DNA of 64,000 nucleotides from Ophioceras dolichostomum. Taxonomy: Eukaryota; Ascomycota; Sordariomycetes; Magnaporthales; Ophioceraceae. Positions 34,296-45,702 of the stretch are shown in pieces. Under the pieces are notes generated by a model. The model was not told the origin of the DNA and searched no databases. It saw only the letters and a list, made by a program, of their open reading frames with translations. Each line of letters opens with the position of its first letter. The first letter of the stretch is position 1. The stretch is taken from positions 62,001 to 126,000 of the forward strand of contig PYST01000078.1 in NCBI GenBank assembly GCA_003049485.1, read 5' to 3'. The position numbers and the translations under genes were made by a program.

Positions 34296-35505
34296 ACATC
34301 CTCTTCCTAAACCGCAAGCAGCTCGCTTCCGCAGCGCAAGCATCAGCTTCGTCAACTGCTAACCTAGGCGACATCGCTTCCGGCTCGGCCACAACGGCCT
34401 CCGCGTCCTCGCCCAACCCCGCTCCGCCTGCGACGTCTCCCACTCCTTCGGTAGCTGCCCCAGTCCCGAACATGGCTGGTGGTGACAACAGCGGCTCGTC
34501 GAGCACGAGCACAAGCACGGGCACGGGCGAGCCCCAATGCCCTGTCGACCACAAAACGCGAGACGTCTGGCTGTCACAAGCCCGAGCGACAAGCGGCAGC
34601 AACGATGCTGCGACACGGCGACACCCACACGCGACCTCACCGCAACCACCACATCCTGCACCTTCCGCCACAGCCTTCCCCTCGTCGTCGTCATGGTCAT
34701 GGAACCCTATGACCTGGCGCATCCCATTCTACTCCTCATCAGCATCAGCATCACCACCATCTACAACAAGACCGCCTCGCCGCCCAACCGACGCGCTCAA
34801 CACCGACCGCGTCGTCTCGACGATCCCCCGCTCCTCCACCCCCGGCGCGTCCGCCTGCCCCGTCAATCACGAGGCTGAGACGGGCGCCGACGCCGCGACT
34901 GGCAACTGGATCTACCCGTCCGAGAAGATGTTCTTCGAGGCCATGAAGCGCAAGGGCACGGCCGGTTCGGCGCGCGCGGCCGACATGCGCACCGTCGTGC
35001 CCATACACAATGCAGTGAACGAGCGCGCGTGGAAGGAGATCCGCGAGTGGGAGGCGCCTTATACGGGCGAGGGGAAGTGAGTCTCGTCCATCACAGTACA
35101 TCACAATGACAACAGAACAGCAACAAATAGCAAGCGGCAGGCAGGCAGAAAGAATGCATGCATGCAGACACAGACAGGACCAGAATATCTAACCCGTGTT
35201 CTCTCTCTTCCAGATGCGACGGCCCCAAACTAGAGTCCTTCGCCGGCCTCTCGACCCAGCTCTCCCCGAAAGCCCGCATTAACACGTGGCTTGGTTACAC
35301 GGCGCCCTTCGACCGGCACGACTGGGTGGTAGACAGATGCGGGACCAAGGTCGAGTACGTCATCGACTTCTACGCCGGCCGCTCGTCGCAGAGCGCAGCC
35401 GGCCAGACCCAGCAGCAACTCAACTTCTACCTGGATGTCCGGCCGAAGCTGAATAGCTGGGAGGGCGCCAAGATGAGGACGTTGAGGGCTCTGGGGGTTG
35501 TATGA
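34277..35505 (+). CDS. CYC3: Cytochrome c heme lyase (holocytochrome c synthase)
   Basis: The enzyme attaches heme covalently to apocytochrome c in the mitochondrial intermembrane space. Two exons, 34277-35076 and 35214-35505, give 363 residues. There are two CPV heme-regulatory motifs, CPVDH (C88) and CPVNH (C194). The conserved core follows: NWIYPSEKMFFEAMKRKG, VVPIHNAVNERAWKEI..WE, then FDRHDWVVDRCG, whose His region is thought to ligate heme, and VEYVIDFYAG. The N-terminal 80 residues and the segment between the CPV motifs are Ser/Pro/Thr-rich. Fungi often have separate lyases for cytochromes c and c1; the choice of the c type rests on overall resemblance to Neurospora cyt-2 and is less certain than the family. 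Confidence 0.88.
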
Positions 35506-37055
35506 TGAGACAGGTAATGACGAGGGTTTGTTATGGTTATGTGAAGGACAAACAAATTTGTTCGTAGGAGAGGGGTGGGGTGAACGAAGGGACGGATGGA
35601 TGGCTGAAGGGAGCTGGAGGGAGGGTGGACGCTGTTGTCGAGAGTCTCTGTTGTCTTCGTCGGCAGCCGCTTCTCGTCCAGATTGGGGCGTGGGTTAATA
35701 TCAGGTCAGGCCGACGGCGGCTGGTAAAAGAGTGTTTCCAGAGTCCGGGAACAGATTACATCTAAGCGACGGGCTAGTAAGTTCTACAGGCATCTACGGC
35801 GTTGGAATGTTTGCTCTCAGGAGAGGGGGGGAAGTCGATCTACGCCTCTCTTCTCTTCAAAACGCAGCAAGAAGCTAGCAGGGAAGGGGTCTATGCCTTT
35901 GTCTCATTTGATATGGCCGGCTGGACGGTTTGAAAAGGTCGATCTTTCCAGCCCAGTCAGTCCGTCCAGCCGGCTGGTATCTTTGTAGAATACATGACGC
36001 ACCCATCACGTCGCATAGAAGACTGTAATGTCAGGAAAGATCTAGTGCAAGCGGGGGGTGACAAACAACAAGATAGAAGGAAAGGCCACGAAATTGGTTC
36101 ATTAGAGGAAATGTGCGAGAGAGAAAAGAAATCCCATAAACATAAAGACGGCCCGTAATACCGCCATCAAACGCCGTTGACCCGACTTTCTTGTCCGTCC
36201 GAACCCCCGCTTCCATAATCAAAAAGGGGGCGGGCCGAGCTGGTCGCCTCTATAAATGCACAACCGACTGGGCCCATCCCATCAATCACGCCAAACGCCG
36301 CCGCCATCGCCATCGCCATTGCCCCCGTCACCGACCCCGCCATCGTGGGACCGTGGGTCCACCACCAATGCCGCCTCCGCGCCCAGACGTCGTCGAAGAC
36401 TCCTAGTCGTGCTTGACCTCCTGTGGCGCTGCATGGTAAGGTCCGAAGTGGGGGAGGTGGGAAGGGGGGCCGGCGGGCGGCACATGGGACGACGGATGGG
36501 AGGAATGCGAGTACGAGTGGGAATGGGAATGATGCAGCTTTGCCATGGCCTCCTTTCCAGAAGAAGGTGGGAACGCGGTAGGCACTGGTTTGAGGTAGAG
36601 AAAGCAGAAAGTTATCAGCAAAAGGGCGTCTTGTGTCGTCAGGGTTGGCTCGTCGTCGAGTCAGGGGTTGTAGTCCGCCTTCACCGCTTTCTTTGCTGCC
36701 CATTCATCCATCCGTTCTGGGGGCGATGGAAAGGAGAAGAGAGACAGAGGCAGAGACAGAGAAGGGAGGAGAGGGATAGGGCTGGGTGAGGGAAGAAATA
36801 GGGGTGGATGCGGTGGGAAGTCACCATGGATCGTCATCAAAAAGGGGGCTAGGGGAGAAAATGGGGAAAGAAAAAGAGGATATGCCGAGTGAGTTTCGTG
36901 TGAGTGAGAAAAAGCGACTGGGAAGCCAGGCCCGCCTTGATCGAACCTCCACACAGAGTCATGGCGATCAAGAAGACAGAAAAAAAGGAGGACAACAGGT
37001 CGAGTCTGCATCCATGGGTGGCGGGTGATGTGTGGTGAGCGCGGATGGGGGAAAG
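35506..37055. other. Tail-to-tail intergenic region
   Basis: About 1.5 kb between CYC3 (plus) and the RUS gene (minus). Open frames at 36167-36789 on both strands have Pro/His/Arg-rich, unbiased composition and are not supported. A GGAGAAGAGAGACAG-like purine-rich tract lies near 36730-36780. Confidence 0.5.
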
Positions 37056-38621
37056 CTACATGCCCTTCTTAGTGGAGTCCATGACGCGGACACGGACGGG
37101 CGACTTGGTCTCCAGCTGGCCGTCATCAATGTCCCAGCCCGCAGTGCGCAGTGCCGCGAACACCGTCTCCTTGGTGTCATCTGAGATGTAGCCCGCGTGG
37201 CCGGCCTGCTCGTAATGGCCGCTGATGCCGTCCTTGAAAGCCGAGTCGAAGTGGTAAGCGTGAGCTACAGCGTCGAACCAGGCCCGCAGCGGGCGGTCCG
37301 TGGTCGCAGCATTGATAGTGGTGAGCCCGCCACTCGATGGTGAGGATGAGGACTCCTCCTTGAGCGCGACGCGGATGTAGAAGTTGGACCGCCAGTGCCA
37401 CACGCCCATGAAGTACTCGTCCGTCTCGAACTGGTAGCGGTGATATGCCCAGGGGTGCCAGTTGACGACGTCGCCATACGTGCCGAACTCGCAGAAGCCG
37501 CGGTAGTCGCCGTTCTTACTCTGGAGGTTGCCGCGGCCGTTGCGGAGGATGCACTCGCGCTTGGCCACCTGAGCCGGGGTGAGGACCTTGCCGGACTCGA
37601 GGAACGCGCGGAACACGATGGTAGCGCGCTGGCGGTTGAGCGTCAGCATGCGCACACTGCGTACGGCGCTGTAGTTCATCAGAAGGTGCACACCGATCAG
37701 CACGATCATCCAGCACCACACCGCCTTCTTGCCCTCCACCAGGTGCACGACCCAGGTCCCCACCAGCATGCCGACGAGACTAACGACGGTCTCCTGGGAG
37801 GCTTCCTTGGCGTTGAGCTCGGCGAGGTTGCCCATCTTGGCGAAGTGCGCCGAAAGGCTGGCCTTGCTGGCGCTGGCCGCGACGCCGCACAGCGATCGGA
37901 GGATGCCGGCGCTGACCATGACGGTGACTTTCGGGAAGAAGGGCAGGACGGGCACGAGCAGGTCGAGCAGCTGCGAGGCGTCATTGAAGATGTCGGCCAT
38001 GAAGCGGTACGACTTGCACTCGGGCTCGATGGCCGTGCCCATGCGGTGGGCGAAGAGGATCGTGGCCAGCCGCGAGAAGGTGTCGTGGATGATCTGCAGC
38101 ACCAGCGCCGCCGTGGGCGACTGCGATGCATTGCCGACGCCGAGACCCTCGAGGACGGCGCGGTTGGCGAGCAGCGAGGCGATTGACGAGGCGAACGCTT
38201 GCAGCGAGTCGAAGGTCTGGTATCCGAGATAGTCGTCCGTCACGCTGTGCGGGTAGCCGGCGGGCAGGAAGGCGTAGAGGATGGCCTTGGCTAGTGGGAC
38301 GTGGGCTTTCTCCTGTACGTGGGGTGGGGGCAAGAGGCGGGCGATCAGTACCGATGCGTGGAAGGAGGTGCAGCAGATCCTTCCAGGTGGACGAGGAGAG
38401 CAGAACGAAGGTAGTAGGGCGGGGTGGCAGTATGGAGCGGACTGGCTGCACCGACGATCAGGCCGCAACGGAGACCTCCAGATGAGGGCAGCAGGATGAG
38501 GGGGAATTGGAATATCGGCAGGGGGCAAAGGACCTACAGGCTTTATGGGGCCATCGTTGGCAGCTCGATCGTAGGTGCAGAGCACTTCGCCTGTCTGATC
38601 GACATCGTAGACCTTGTCCAT
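37056..38621 (-). CDS. RUS family (DUF647) membrane protein
   Basis: This is a homologue of plant ROOT UV-B SENSITIVE proteins; the molecular function in fungi is unknown. The main exon (37056-38312) contains the family core: FLPAGYPHSVTDDYLGYQ, FDSLQAFASSIASLLANRAV, the GLGVGNASQSPTAALVL block, then ECKSYRFMADIFND, SLCGVAASASKASLSAHFA, and GNLAELNAKEASQETVVSL. Hydrophobic segments near the middle suggest membrane association. A C-terminal extension of about 180 residues with a FCEFGTYGDVVNWHPW stretch follows. Exon 1 is 38538-38621 (28 codons, donor CCT|GTAGGT). A middle exon encoding SSSTWKDLLHLLPR lies around 38355-38420; its 3' junction is uncertain because the best donor (ATCG|GTACTG) and the best acceptor (CAG at 38313-38315) differ in phase. 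Confidence 0.85.
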   Translation of the reverse strand: MDKVYDVDQTGEVLCTYDRAANDGPIKPVGPLPPADIPIPPHPAALIWRSPLRPDRRCSQSAPYCHPALLPSFCSPRPPGRICCTSFHASVLIARLLPPPHVQEKAHVPLAKAILYAFLPAGYPHSVTDDYLGYQTFDSLQAFASSIASLLANRAVLEGLGVGNASQSPTAALVLQIIHDTFSRLATILFAHRMGTAIEPECKSYRFMADIFNDASQLLDLLVPVLPFFPKVTVMVSAGILRSLCGVAASASKASLSAHFAKMGNLAELNAKEASQETVVSLVGMLVGTWVVHLVEGKKAVWCWMIVLIGVHLLMNYSAVRSVRMLTLNRQRATIVFRAFLESGKVLTPAQVAKRECILRNGRGNLQSKNGDYRGFCEFGTYGDVVNWHPWAYHRYQFETDEYFMGVWHWRSNFYIRVALKEESSSSPSSGGLTTINAATTDRPLRAWFDAVAHAYHFDSAFKDGISGHYEQAGHAGYISDDTKETVFAALRTAGWDIDDGQLETKSPVRVRVMDSTKKGM

Positions 38622-39404
38622 GGCCGATCGACCGGGGTGCGCCTGGAGATGAGCGGGTGGGGCGACTTGCGGCGGGTGGACGACCTGCTTCTCGGGTGAT
38701 TGATCAGGAGGGTGGCGAGCGAATCCGCAGCAGCTGTGGCATTGAGTGGAAAGAAAGAGAGGGAAAGCGGTTGAGAAGCTGCGTGGGATTCGCTACCGTG
38801 CCCGGGGCGGCTTCCGATCTTTGAAGAATGAAGACGGTGACCGGCTCGACGGGTTTCTCTGTGGAGGTGGAAAGAGGCAAGATTGGATCGGGCTGGGGCT
38901 GGGGCGGCGGGTGCAATTGGGACGAGAGATTCACCTTTTTCTGCTCGTACGCGGCAGAAAATTTTCTCTTGAGGACAGAGTATGTCGTTTCTGTTTGCCG
39001 ATGCCGGCGCCTGTTACATGGTCGCGCCTGCCTTTGGACGGGAAGAAGGTGTGCATGTGCGACGCGTCCAGTTGGCGATGGATGGACAAGGTGAAGTTGA
39101 AGCCTGACGTAGTGGATGGCCATGCTGACTAACTGCCCGTGCTCGGCAGGCACAGCGCTGACAGCCCCAATTTAGTGAGAGTGGGGGTCGGCGGATCAGT
39201 GGGGCCGTCTGAACGATCGGCCCTAAAAGGCCCTAAAATTCTGGTGGCTGATAATGCCTGCCGGATACAATAACGAACATGGAAACATGGGGTGAAGGGC
39301 GATAAAATGCCCGCTCGGTTACGGCGCATGTCTTAGACCCACGACGTTGATGTTTGTACGCCACTCACTAGTACGTCTTAGTCTGGTGAGAGTAAAAGCT
39401 AAAA
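38622..39404. other. Intergenic region between the RUS gene and ERG19
   Basis: About 0.8 kb lying between two minus-strand genes: the RUS promoter side and the ERG19 3' side. The minus frame 38704-39153 has no recognisable domain. It might be part of the RUS 5' leader. Confidence 0.4.
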
Positions 39405-40728
39405 CTAAACGGTCTTCACAGGTTCCCCAGTCTCAGTAATGAGATGTGTCTCCACCTTGATCGGGCCCTCGCCCACGCCGGTCATGATGATCCCCTTCAC
39501 CCCGCTATCCAGCACATCGGCAACGGTGCTGTCGAGAGCAACCGCCCCGAGTGACGCCAAAGCGTCCTCACTGGGCAACTCCTCCTGGCCACCAGCCAAA
39601 ACCTTGAGCATGGCCTTACGCCCATCATCCTCACGAGGAGCCAGCACGGACGCGAAGGTCGCCAACACCGTTTTAGCGTCTTTCTCCAGATAGTACACCA
39701 CCGCGTTGGGGCCCGCGTCGAAGGTATACGCCGCGACGGGGGTGCCCTTGGCCGCGTTGATGGCCTCGACGGCGCTCACGGCCGCGCGCGAGACGTCGTT
39801 CATGTAGAAGATGGGCGGGTACGAGTCCAGGCACGTGGCGTGGAACGAGTTGGAGTCGCGCATCGTTACCTGCGCGAACTTCGCAAAGTCCCTGTCGCGG
39901 ATGGCGGCCTCCATGTCGGCCATGTGCTTGGGCACGACCTCGGCAACGCGCTGCTTGAAGAGCGACGACGTCTCGACCGTCCTCTGCATGCCCGTCGTCG
40001 AGCTGACGTCCTTCTTCTTAGCGCTAGCCACGAGCACCAGGGCGCGCATCTCCGGCCAGTGCGACATGGGCGCGATCTGGTCGGCGCGAGAGTCACTGCC
40101 GTCTGCGGCCGTGCCCTCCCTCCATGCGACGTAGCCGCCGAACAGGCTGCGACACGCCGACCCAGAGCCCTGCCGCGCCACCTTAGACAGCTCCGCAGGG
40201 GAGTCCGGTAGCTCGTATAGGTCGGCGATGGCGCGTACCATCGCCGCGAACCCGGCCGCCGAGGAAGCCAGGCCCGCTGCCGTGGGGAAGTTGTTGTGCG
40301 ACACGAGCCTGAGGGGCATAGTCGAGAGCTTAGGGAGGGAGGGGTCGGCCGCCTCCAACGCGGCGCGACGCGCGCGCAGCTCGCGGAAGCAGGCCTGCGT
40401 GCGGGCACCCGAGACGCTCGACGGTTCGTCGTTCAGAAGGAGGCTGTCGCCGGCGTCGGCGGGGTATGCGGCCGAGCAGGAGGCAGTCGTGCGGGTGCAA
40501 AGGTCGTCTTGGGATAGAGTGACCGAGAGAGAAGAGTTGGTCGGGAGGTTAAGCACCTTGTCCCGCTTCCCCCAGTACCTAGACGGGAGGGTAAGAGAAA
40601 CACGTAAGCGCCCAGGACCAGGCCAGAACCGCAAAGTCGGCGCGTTGGACCAATGCTTACTTCACCACGGCGATGTTCACCGGAGCGGTGGTGCTCGCCC
40701 GGTAAACAGTCTGGTCGGAGGAGGCCAT
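39405..40728 (-). CDS. ERG19: Diphosphomevalonate decarboxylase
   Basis: The enzyme converts mevalonate diphosphate to isopentenyl diphosphate with ATP, feeding ergosterol and other isoprenoids. Exons are 40661-40728 and 39405-40578 (minus strand), giving 413 residues. The first exon encodes STTAPVNIAVVK, and the junction restores KYWGKRD, the conserved N-terminal motif of the family. Further marks are NLPTNSSLSVTL, the GHMP-kinase ATP loop NNFPTAAGLASSAAGFAA, the GSGSACRSLFGGYVAW segment, and YTFDAGPNAVVYYL, whose Asp/Asn lie at the active site. No key region is missing, and length is slightly above the yeast enzyme. Confidence 0.96.
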
Positions 40729-42685
40729 CTTTGCCGAGCCGATGGCAGATGCGGGGTTGGTTAGGTAACGCTATTGGGAGACGAGCGATGGGCGCTGTGC
40801 AGACGGTTCGGGGACAATTGACAGTCAGAGACAACAAATTTCAATGAATGAACTGGACAGCAGGAAAAGTTATATGATGGGAAGAGAATCTGACTGCTGG
40901 GCCGTGCTCCTCCTTCTTCGTCGGAAAGAAGGAGCAGGCGGTCAATACAGTATCACCGAGCTTGGTGGGGTGCGACAAACTCCGTGATGCAACGCACGAA
41001 AAAAATTGTGGCGAGCTGAGGAGGTCGTGCTGCTTCCACTCTGGGCTTAGTGCGGGGTTCCCGGTTTGAGCTGAGACCTGGACATGCCGATCTCATCGAT
41101 TCGACTTCATATTCATAGGTGAGATGGGAATCTCGTATTTCCTTTCGGTCATATTTTGCGGGAAAATTCTTTGCCCAGCCCAGCGCTCCCTCCAAGGGTG
41201 ACCTCCAACGGTCTATTGCATGCTCCATAACTCCTGCTTGATCCCTTCTGCAATGTTTAATAAAGAGGCTGCTGTCTTTTTTCTCGGCCTCTCGTTAGCA
41301 ACCTATTCTTGCCGGACAAAATTCGACGTGGATGTTCCATTTTGAGGATGTACATCCGTGTTGATATATGTCATCAAATCATTGGCCATGGTTTGCCCCG
41401 TTGAGTTCCGCACGCGATGGCACGAGTGATGACGAGACGATTCCCATGAAACGCTGCGAAGCCATGCCAATCTGTCGGTAGCCAGGCCAAAACTGGTTGT
41501 GATGTTCAGTCTCAGGTGGTGTAGCGATTCTGTTGGGTTAGCAAAGTTATTACAAAATCGGCTCTAACCCGGCGGCCTCGTGTCGCTTCATCTTGTAGGC
41601 TGGAAAAGCCCCGATGGAGAAAACGCTCTCGGCAACACGTGAGTGACTTGAGTTGATACTAGCATTATCATCGCACATACCGCCGTTGCAGTTTTGGGGA
41701 AGAAAATGAGGAAACTTCCATATGATATATGTACTACTTCGAAAAGAAAGTAACAAGGGCCAGACCGCACACAAGCCGAGTAGCATGAAGGTATAAGGAC
41801 AGTGGGCTCGACAGCATACTTCGCACTCATCTCATTCGGACGCCTGCCACTCTCGAACGGACCGAGCTACGCACGTGTATCAATCGTCTTAGTGGAAGTG
41901 CATTCCCTCCATCGATTGCTTTGGTCTCCAGCTATGCAGGGTTAGGGTTTCAATTTCGGCTAGTTTGTGTCCATTCGCCATTGTCATCACTCGGAACTGT
42001 CCCAATGCGTACAGGCACTCGCTAGAGTTTCCCGTCCGCGGCCTATCCAGGCGGTTATTTTTAGGAATCCATATAGCTCGGGGACAAAGCAAGCGCGGAG
42101 ATCGCCCTGGATCGTGCATTCAGCCGCCACTCGCCTGGACCTGAATTGTCCTCTTGGCCCGTCACACCTCCTTGGAGCCAGATCTCGTCCCGTGAAAGTA
42201 CCACGTCAAGTCCACCACACATGGGGATATCAATATGTCCATAGGGCCTTCGTCCCTCTTCGCAATTCTCGGATTGCTTTTCTCTGTACGGCCCTGGTCA
42301 CCGAGTTCTTGGCCTGAGCCCATGTCCGGCCACGTGAGGCCGAGCAAATACAAACATGAGCTAAGGACCGTTGCTGCTGACCGGAGCAACTTGGCCGTAT
42401 CTTTATCTAAAGCCTGCTGTAATAAACGAGTCCAATATGGGTAGGATATTGTCAAGCTCGGCCGGGCTCGGTGCTCACCGGGGCGGCGTGACACGAGATG
42501 GTAGTCCCAAACAAGCCAGCTATAATAAGACCATCCCCAGCTTCACATCTGTCCCTTCTCTCTGTCGGCCACCAAATACATAAGGCGGAGCTTCCCAGTC
42601 TTGATCGTAAGGCCATATCTACAGGGCTGCTTCTGCAAGACCAGAGGGAACATCTCTTTCAGTTACCTTGCACCGCCGACCCCAA
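40729..42685. other. Intergenic region
   Basis: About 2 kb that includes the ERG19 promoter (minus) and the leader of the next plus-strand gene. It is relatively A/T-rich between 40950 and 41850. No gene is supported. Confidence 0.5.
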
Positions 42686-43297
42686 ATGCATTCCCCCACT
42701 ACATTCGTCCTGGGCATGTTCGCGACGTAAGTACCACCCCACGGTACAAGCTAAAGAATCACCGTCTGAGCCTATTTGAGAACCACCGAGCCTCGCTGAC
42801 CAGATCAACTCTGAGATCTATCTAGCTTCGCGGCTGCCCAGCAGATCACCCTAACCCCCTCGACCATCAAAGGCCCTCAGTGTCCGCCCACCCCGCCACC
42901 ACGCACCGTGACGCTGACCGCAACGCTGGTGCGCACCGTCCAAGAAACGACCACCGCGACGGTCGTATCGACAAGCACTGCTACCGTCCTAAAGACCACA
43001 ACCTATACCGAGAGGACCACAAGCCGCGTCACAAACACCGTCACGTCCGTGGCCACCGTCACCACCACCCGCCCCTGCGCAGGCGGCGGCGCCCAGTGCC
43101 CGACCCTGACCTCCACGGGCACCGCCTGTCGGACGTGTCTGATCCCCGGGTGCGTCGAGACCGTGGCGGTCACGAGGCCGTGCGGGTGTGCCGCCGCTCT
43201 GCAGACGACCACAGTGAACTTCAGGTGCGAAGATCGGGATTCGTGCAACAGGATTGGGTGCAGGACTGTTTATGATGTTAAGACGGCGAACTGCTGA
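42686..43297 (+). CDS. Small Thr-rich secreted protein
   Basis: Two exons, 42686-42726 and 42826-43297, give 170 residues. The intron starts GTAAGT, directly after the first 41 coding bases, and ends in TCTAG. Splicing assembles the signal peptide MHSPTTFVLGMFATFAAA across the junction, which supports the model strongly. The mature protein has a Pro-rich CPPTPPPR start. A Thr/Val-rich repeat-like region with TVQETTTATVVSTSTATV character is next, then a Cys-rich C-terminal part of nine Cys (including PCAGG, RTC, PGC, PCGC and RC) ending in C. Such Thr-rich stalks are usually O-mannosylated and found in wall or secreted proteins. No GPI signal. Function unknown; I do not recognise a named domain. 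Confidence 0.75.
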
Positions 43298-44166
43298 TGG
43301 CTTCGGCTTTTGAGTCTTGGCGTGTTTTATGCGTGGCCTTCAGCCGATAGGTTAGATAGGGACAGACGGGTCGGAAGCATGGGCCTGGACTTAATCTCTT
43401 GGAAAGCCGAAGGACGTGGCAGTCAGGCTCTCTTAAATGCTTGTAGTCTGATAAAGTGGATGGGAAATCTCACCAGCTATTGCCTCACCGCCTCCCCCCT
43501 TGCGTTTGCCTGATTAGGGGGTTAAACTTTCAAGAATACTACACGGCCTCTTAGCGAGCCCCAGGCAGCTCCCGCAAGCATTTCATCTCTTTAACCTCAC
43601 CTATAGCTGGCTACGGAAGTGTGGTGTATGAAATACATTGTCGGCGAATATCCGCGGGAAATGTCTATGTGATTCGGACATCGTGGAAAGGCAGAATAGA
43701 CCAGCTTCGCTAATGGCAACGGCGCTTCTGCCAGCCACTTTGGCTTCGGATGAGGTATACAGATGCGTGTGTCCACGCCCGTATATTAGGTAGCTACCTA
43801 CGTAGGTTCAAGATTGAGAAGACACGGGTCGGGCTTCTCCTGTAGCGGGAGCGGCAAGCACGTGTCTTGGATGCACTGCTTAGAGCACCTGTCACGCCAA
43901 CTGGCTTCACAGAGAATAATGAGGGGACTAACTTTGTTTTGGTTTAGCTGCAAGAAATAATGAGAGACCAGCGGTTGTGCCGTCAAAATGGCCAGCTATC
44001 TGAATTTAGTCCTGGCAGAGACTGAAGTAATGGTAAGGGGAAAAGAAAGCATGGTGGTGCTAGGGCGAAGCCAGTTGCACGTCTTTGGGGGCCGCCAATG
44101 TATTTCGTGTGGGGTATAGCCAAGCAGAGTGACCGTCCTATCCGTATCCCCATCCTAGCCCGAGTT
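43298..44166. other. Tail-to-tail intergenic region
   Basis: About 0.9 kb between the Thr-rich secreted protein gene (plus) and the F-box gene (minus). A palindrome-rich TAGGTAGCTACCTACGTAGG motif lies at 43788-43807. No gene is supported. Confidence 0.5.
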
Positions 44167-45702
44167 TTAGTCCTCGTCGTCGTTGTCGTCGTTGTCGTCG
44201 TCCTCGTCATCATCCTCTACCACGAACCCATCATCGTCCATATCCTCGTCCTCGTCCTCGCTGGCATCGCTATCCACACTGACATCGTCCCTAGCGTCAT
44301 CCCAGTCGGCAACCACGCGTCCAGCTAGGTCGCGGAGGAAGCTAGCGGCGCCGCTTCCACGGTGCTTGACGTCTCTGTATCCAGTGAACACGCGCGAGAA
44401 GCTCGGAGGCGGGCTGTCGGAGGCCTTCTCTTTGAAGCCGACGTTGCAGAGATGGCCACGCTGGTCGTCTAGCCTCAGCTTGCCAATGACAACCTCGCGC
44501 AGGTGGGGCAGATTGGCGGAAAGTTGCTTGAACATGTTTGTGCACGGGTTCTCCCGGTCCTTGAGGTCCGACGGAGAGACGATGATGCAGATATCCCACA
44601 GGCCGATGGCCTGGAGGGTGTCCTTGAACCTGATGATGACGGCCGCGAGTGTCTTGGGCTCAACTTGGGTCCTGCCGAGGTCTAGTCGCTCGAGAGGTGC
44701 GGTGAAGCGGATCGGCGCCGGAACAGAGGGCGGGAGCGCAACCCAGTTCAGCAAGGAAATTGGGGACGCGCTTACGGTCCACTGGAAGTTGAGCCGCAAC
44801 CACGTCAGGTTCATGGTCTGCGACAGGAACGTCTGCAGCGGGCTGGAATGCATCCAGGTGTACTTGGTTCCATCGGGAGCGATGTGAGATGACTGGCGTG
44901 GGTGGTTGGTAGCCAAAGAGCCAAATGCGCTGAATGCTCTATCACCGAACAGAATATCGAGGTGGAGCTTCTTCATGCTCCGCAACACGGGCTCAGTCTG
45001 AGCGGCCGCGTAGCGGGGTAGGGGAAAGGCGGCGCCAGAGCCAGAGAGACCCCATCTGGTGTCGCGGAGAACTGTCTCTACGGCGACGCCAGAGCGGCCA
45101 GCGTGGCCGAGCGCGGAGATGACCGTGGAGAAGGCGACATCTGGGAGATTGTTGTAAGACGTGCTGTCATGCGCCGCGCTGGTGGAGAGGGCATGTCCCG
45201 TAAGTCTCGCGGCAGTTTTGGCGCCGAGACTGGACCAGGAGCCGTGATCGCGGTGTCGCGAGCGGGACATGAAGTCGCGGATATCGACAGTCGCGAGGTT
45301 TGGCAGGTGGCGCATAGCGTGAGCGAGCATGTCACGGGCGACGCCGCTGGTGATGATGTGGCGCTGGGAGACTACACCGTCGATAAGTGCTGTCTGCTTG
45401 TCATCGATGCCCCGGACCGTGCTGATCGTCATGGCAGAGATGTTGAAGTGGTCGAGCCCGATGATGAGGTGCTGCAGTTCGCCGCCGAGCTGAGGGTGTT
45501 CGGCGATGTCGATCAGCGCCTGGAGGCTGGGCTCGGTAAGCATGAACTGCTTCTTGACGAAGAACTCGCGCACGAACGGTCGGTACACGGCCGCCTCGAG
45601 CTGTTTGCACGTCCGTCGGAGGCTGCAAAGGTCGTTCGTGTTGAGGAATCGCGAGATGTGGACGACAATCTCGCCCGGCATGGCTTGGAGCGTCGTCGCC
45701 AT
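44167..45702 (-). CDS. F-box domain protein with acidic tail
   Basis: Single exon, 511 residues, starting at ATG 45702; the frame also stays open upstream but without an ATG. Residues 5-45 form an F-box (LQAMPGEIVVHISRFLNTND, then SLRRTCKQLEAAVYRPFV), which binds Skp1 in SCF ubiquitin ligases. The following FFVKKQFMLTEPSLQALIDI segment and a Leu-rich middle are typical of a sordariomycete F-box family in which this block recognises unknown targets. The last 45 residues or so are nearly all Asp/Glu and coincide with a GTCGTC/GTCCTC trinucleotide tract in the DNA. Substrate unknown. Confidence 0.8.
   Translation of the reverse strand: MATTLQAMPGEIVVHISRFLNTNDLCSLRRTCKQLEAAVYRPFVREFFVKKQFMLTEPSLQALIDIAEHPQLGGELQHLIIGLDHFNISAMTISTVRGIDDKQTALIDGVVSQRHIITSGVARDMLAHAMRHLPNLATVDIRDFMSRSRHRDHGSWSSLGAKTAARLTGHALSTSAAHDSTSYNNLPDVAFSTVISALGHAGRSGVAVETVLRDTRWGLSGSGAAFPLPRYAAAQTEPVLRSMKKLHLDILFGDRAFSAFGSLATNHPRQSSHIAPDGTKYTWMHSSPLQTFLSQTMNLTWLRLNFQWTVSASPISLLNWVALPPSVPAPIRFTAPLERLDLGRTQVEPKTLAAVIIRFKDTLQAIGLWDICIIVSPSDLKDRENPCTNMFKQLSANLPHLREVVIGKLRLDDQRGHLCNVGFKEKASDSPPPSFSRVFTGYRDVKHRGSGAASFLRDLAGRVVADWDDARDDVSVDSDASEDEDEDMDDDGFVVEDDDEDDDNDDNDDED

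Noticed and set aside
36167..36789. Overlapping open frames on both strands between CYC3 and the RUS gene
   Set aside because: Low-complexity Pro/His/Arg sequence from CATCGC-type repeats; no coding support.
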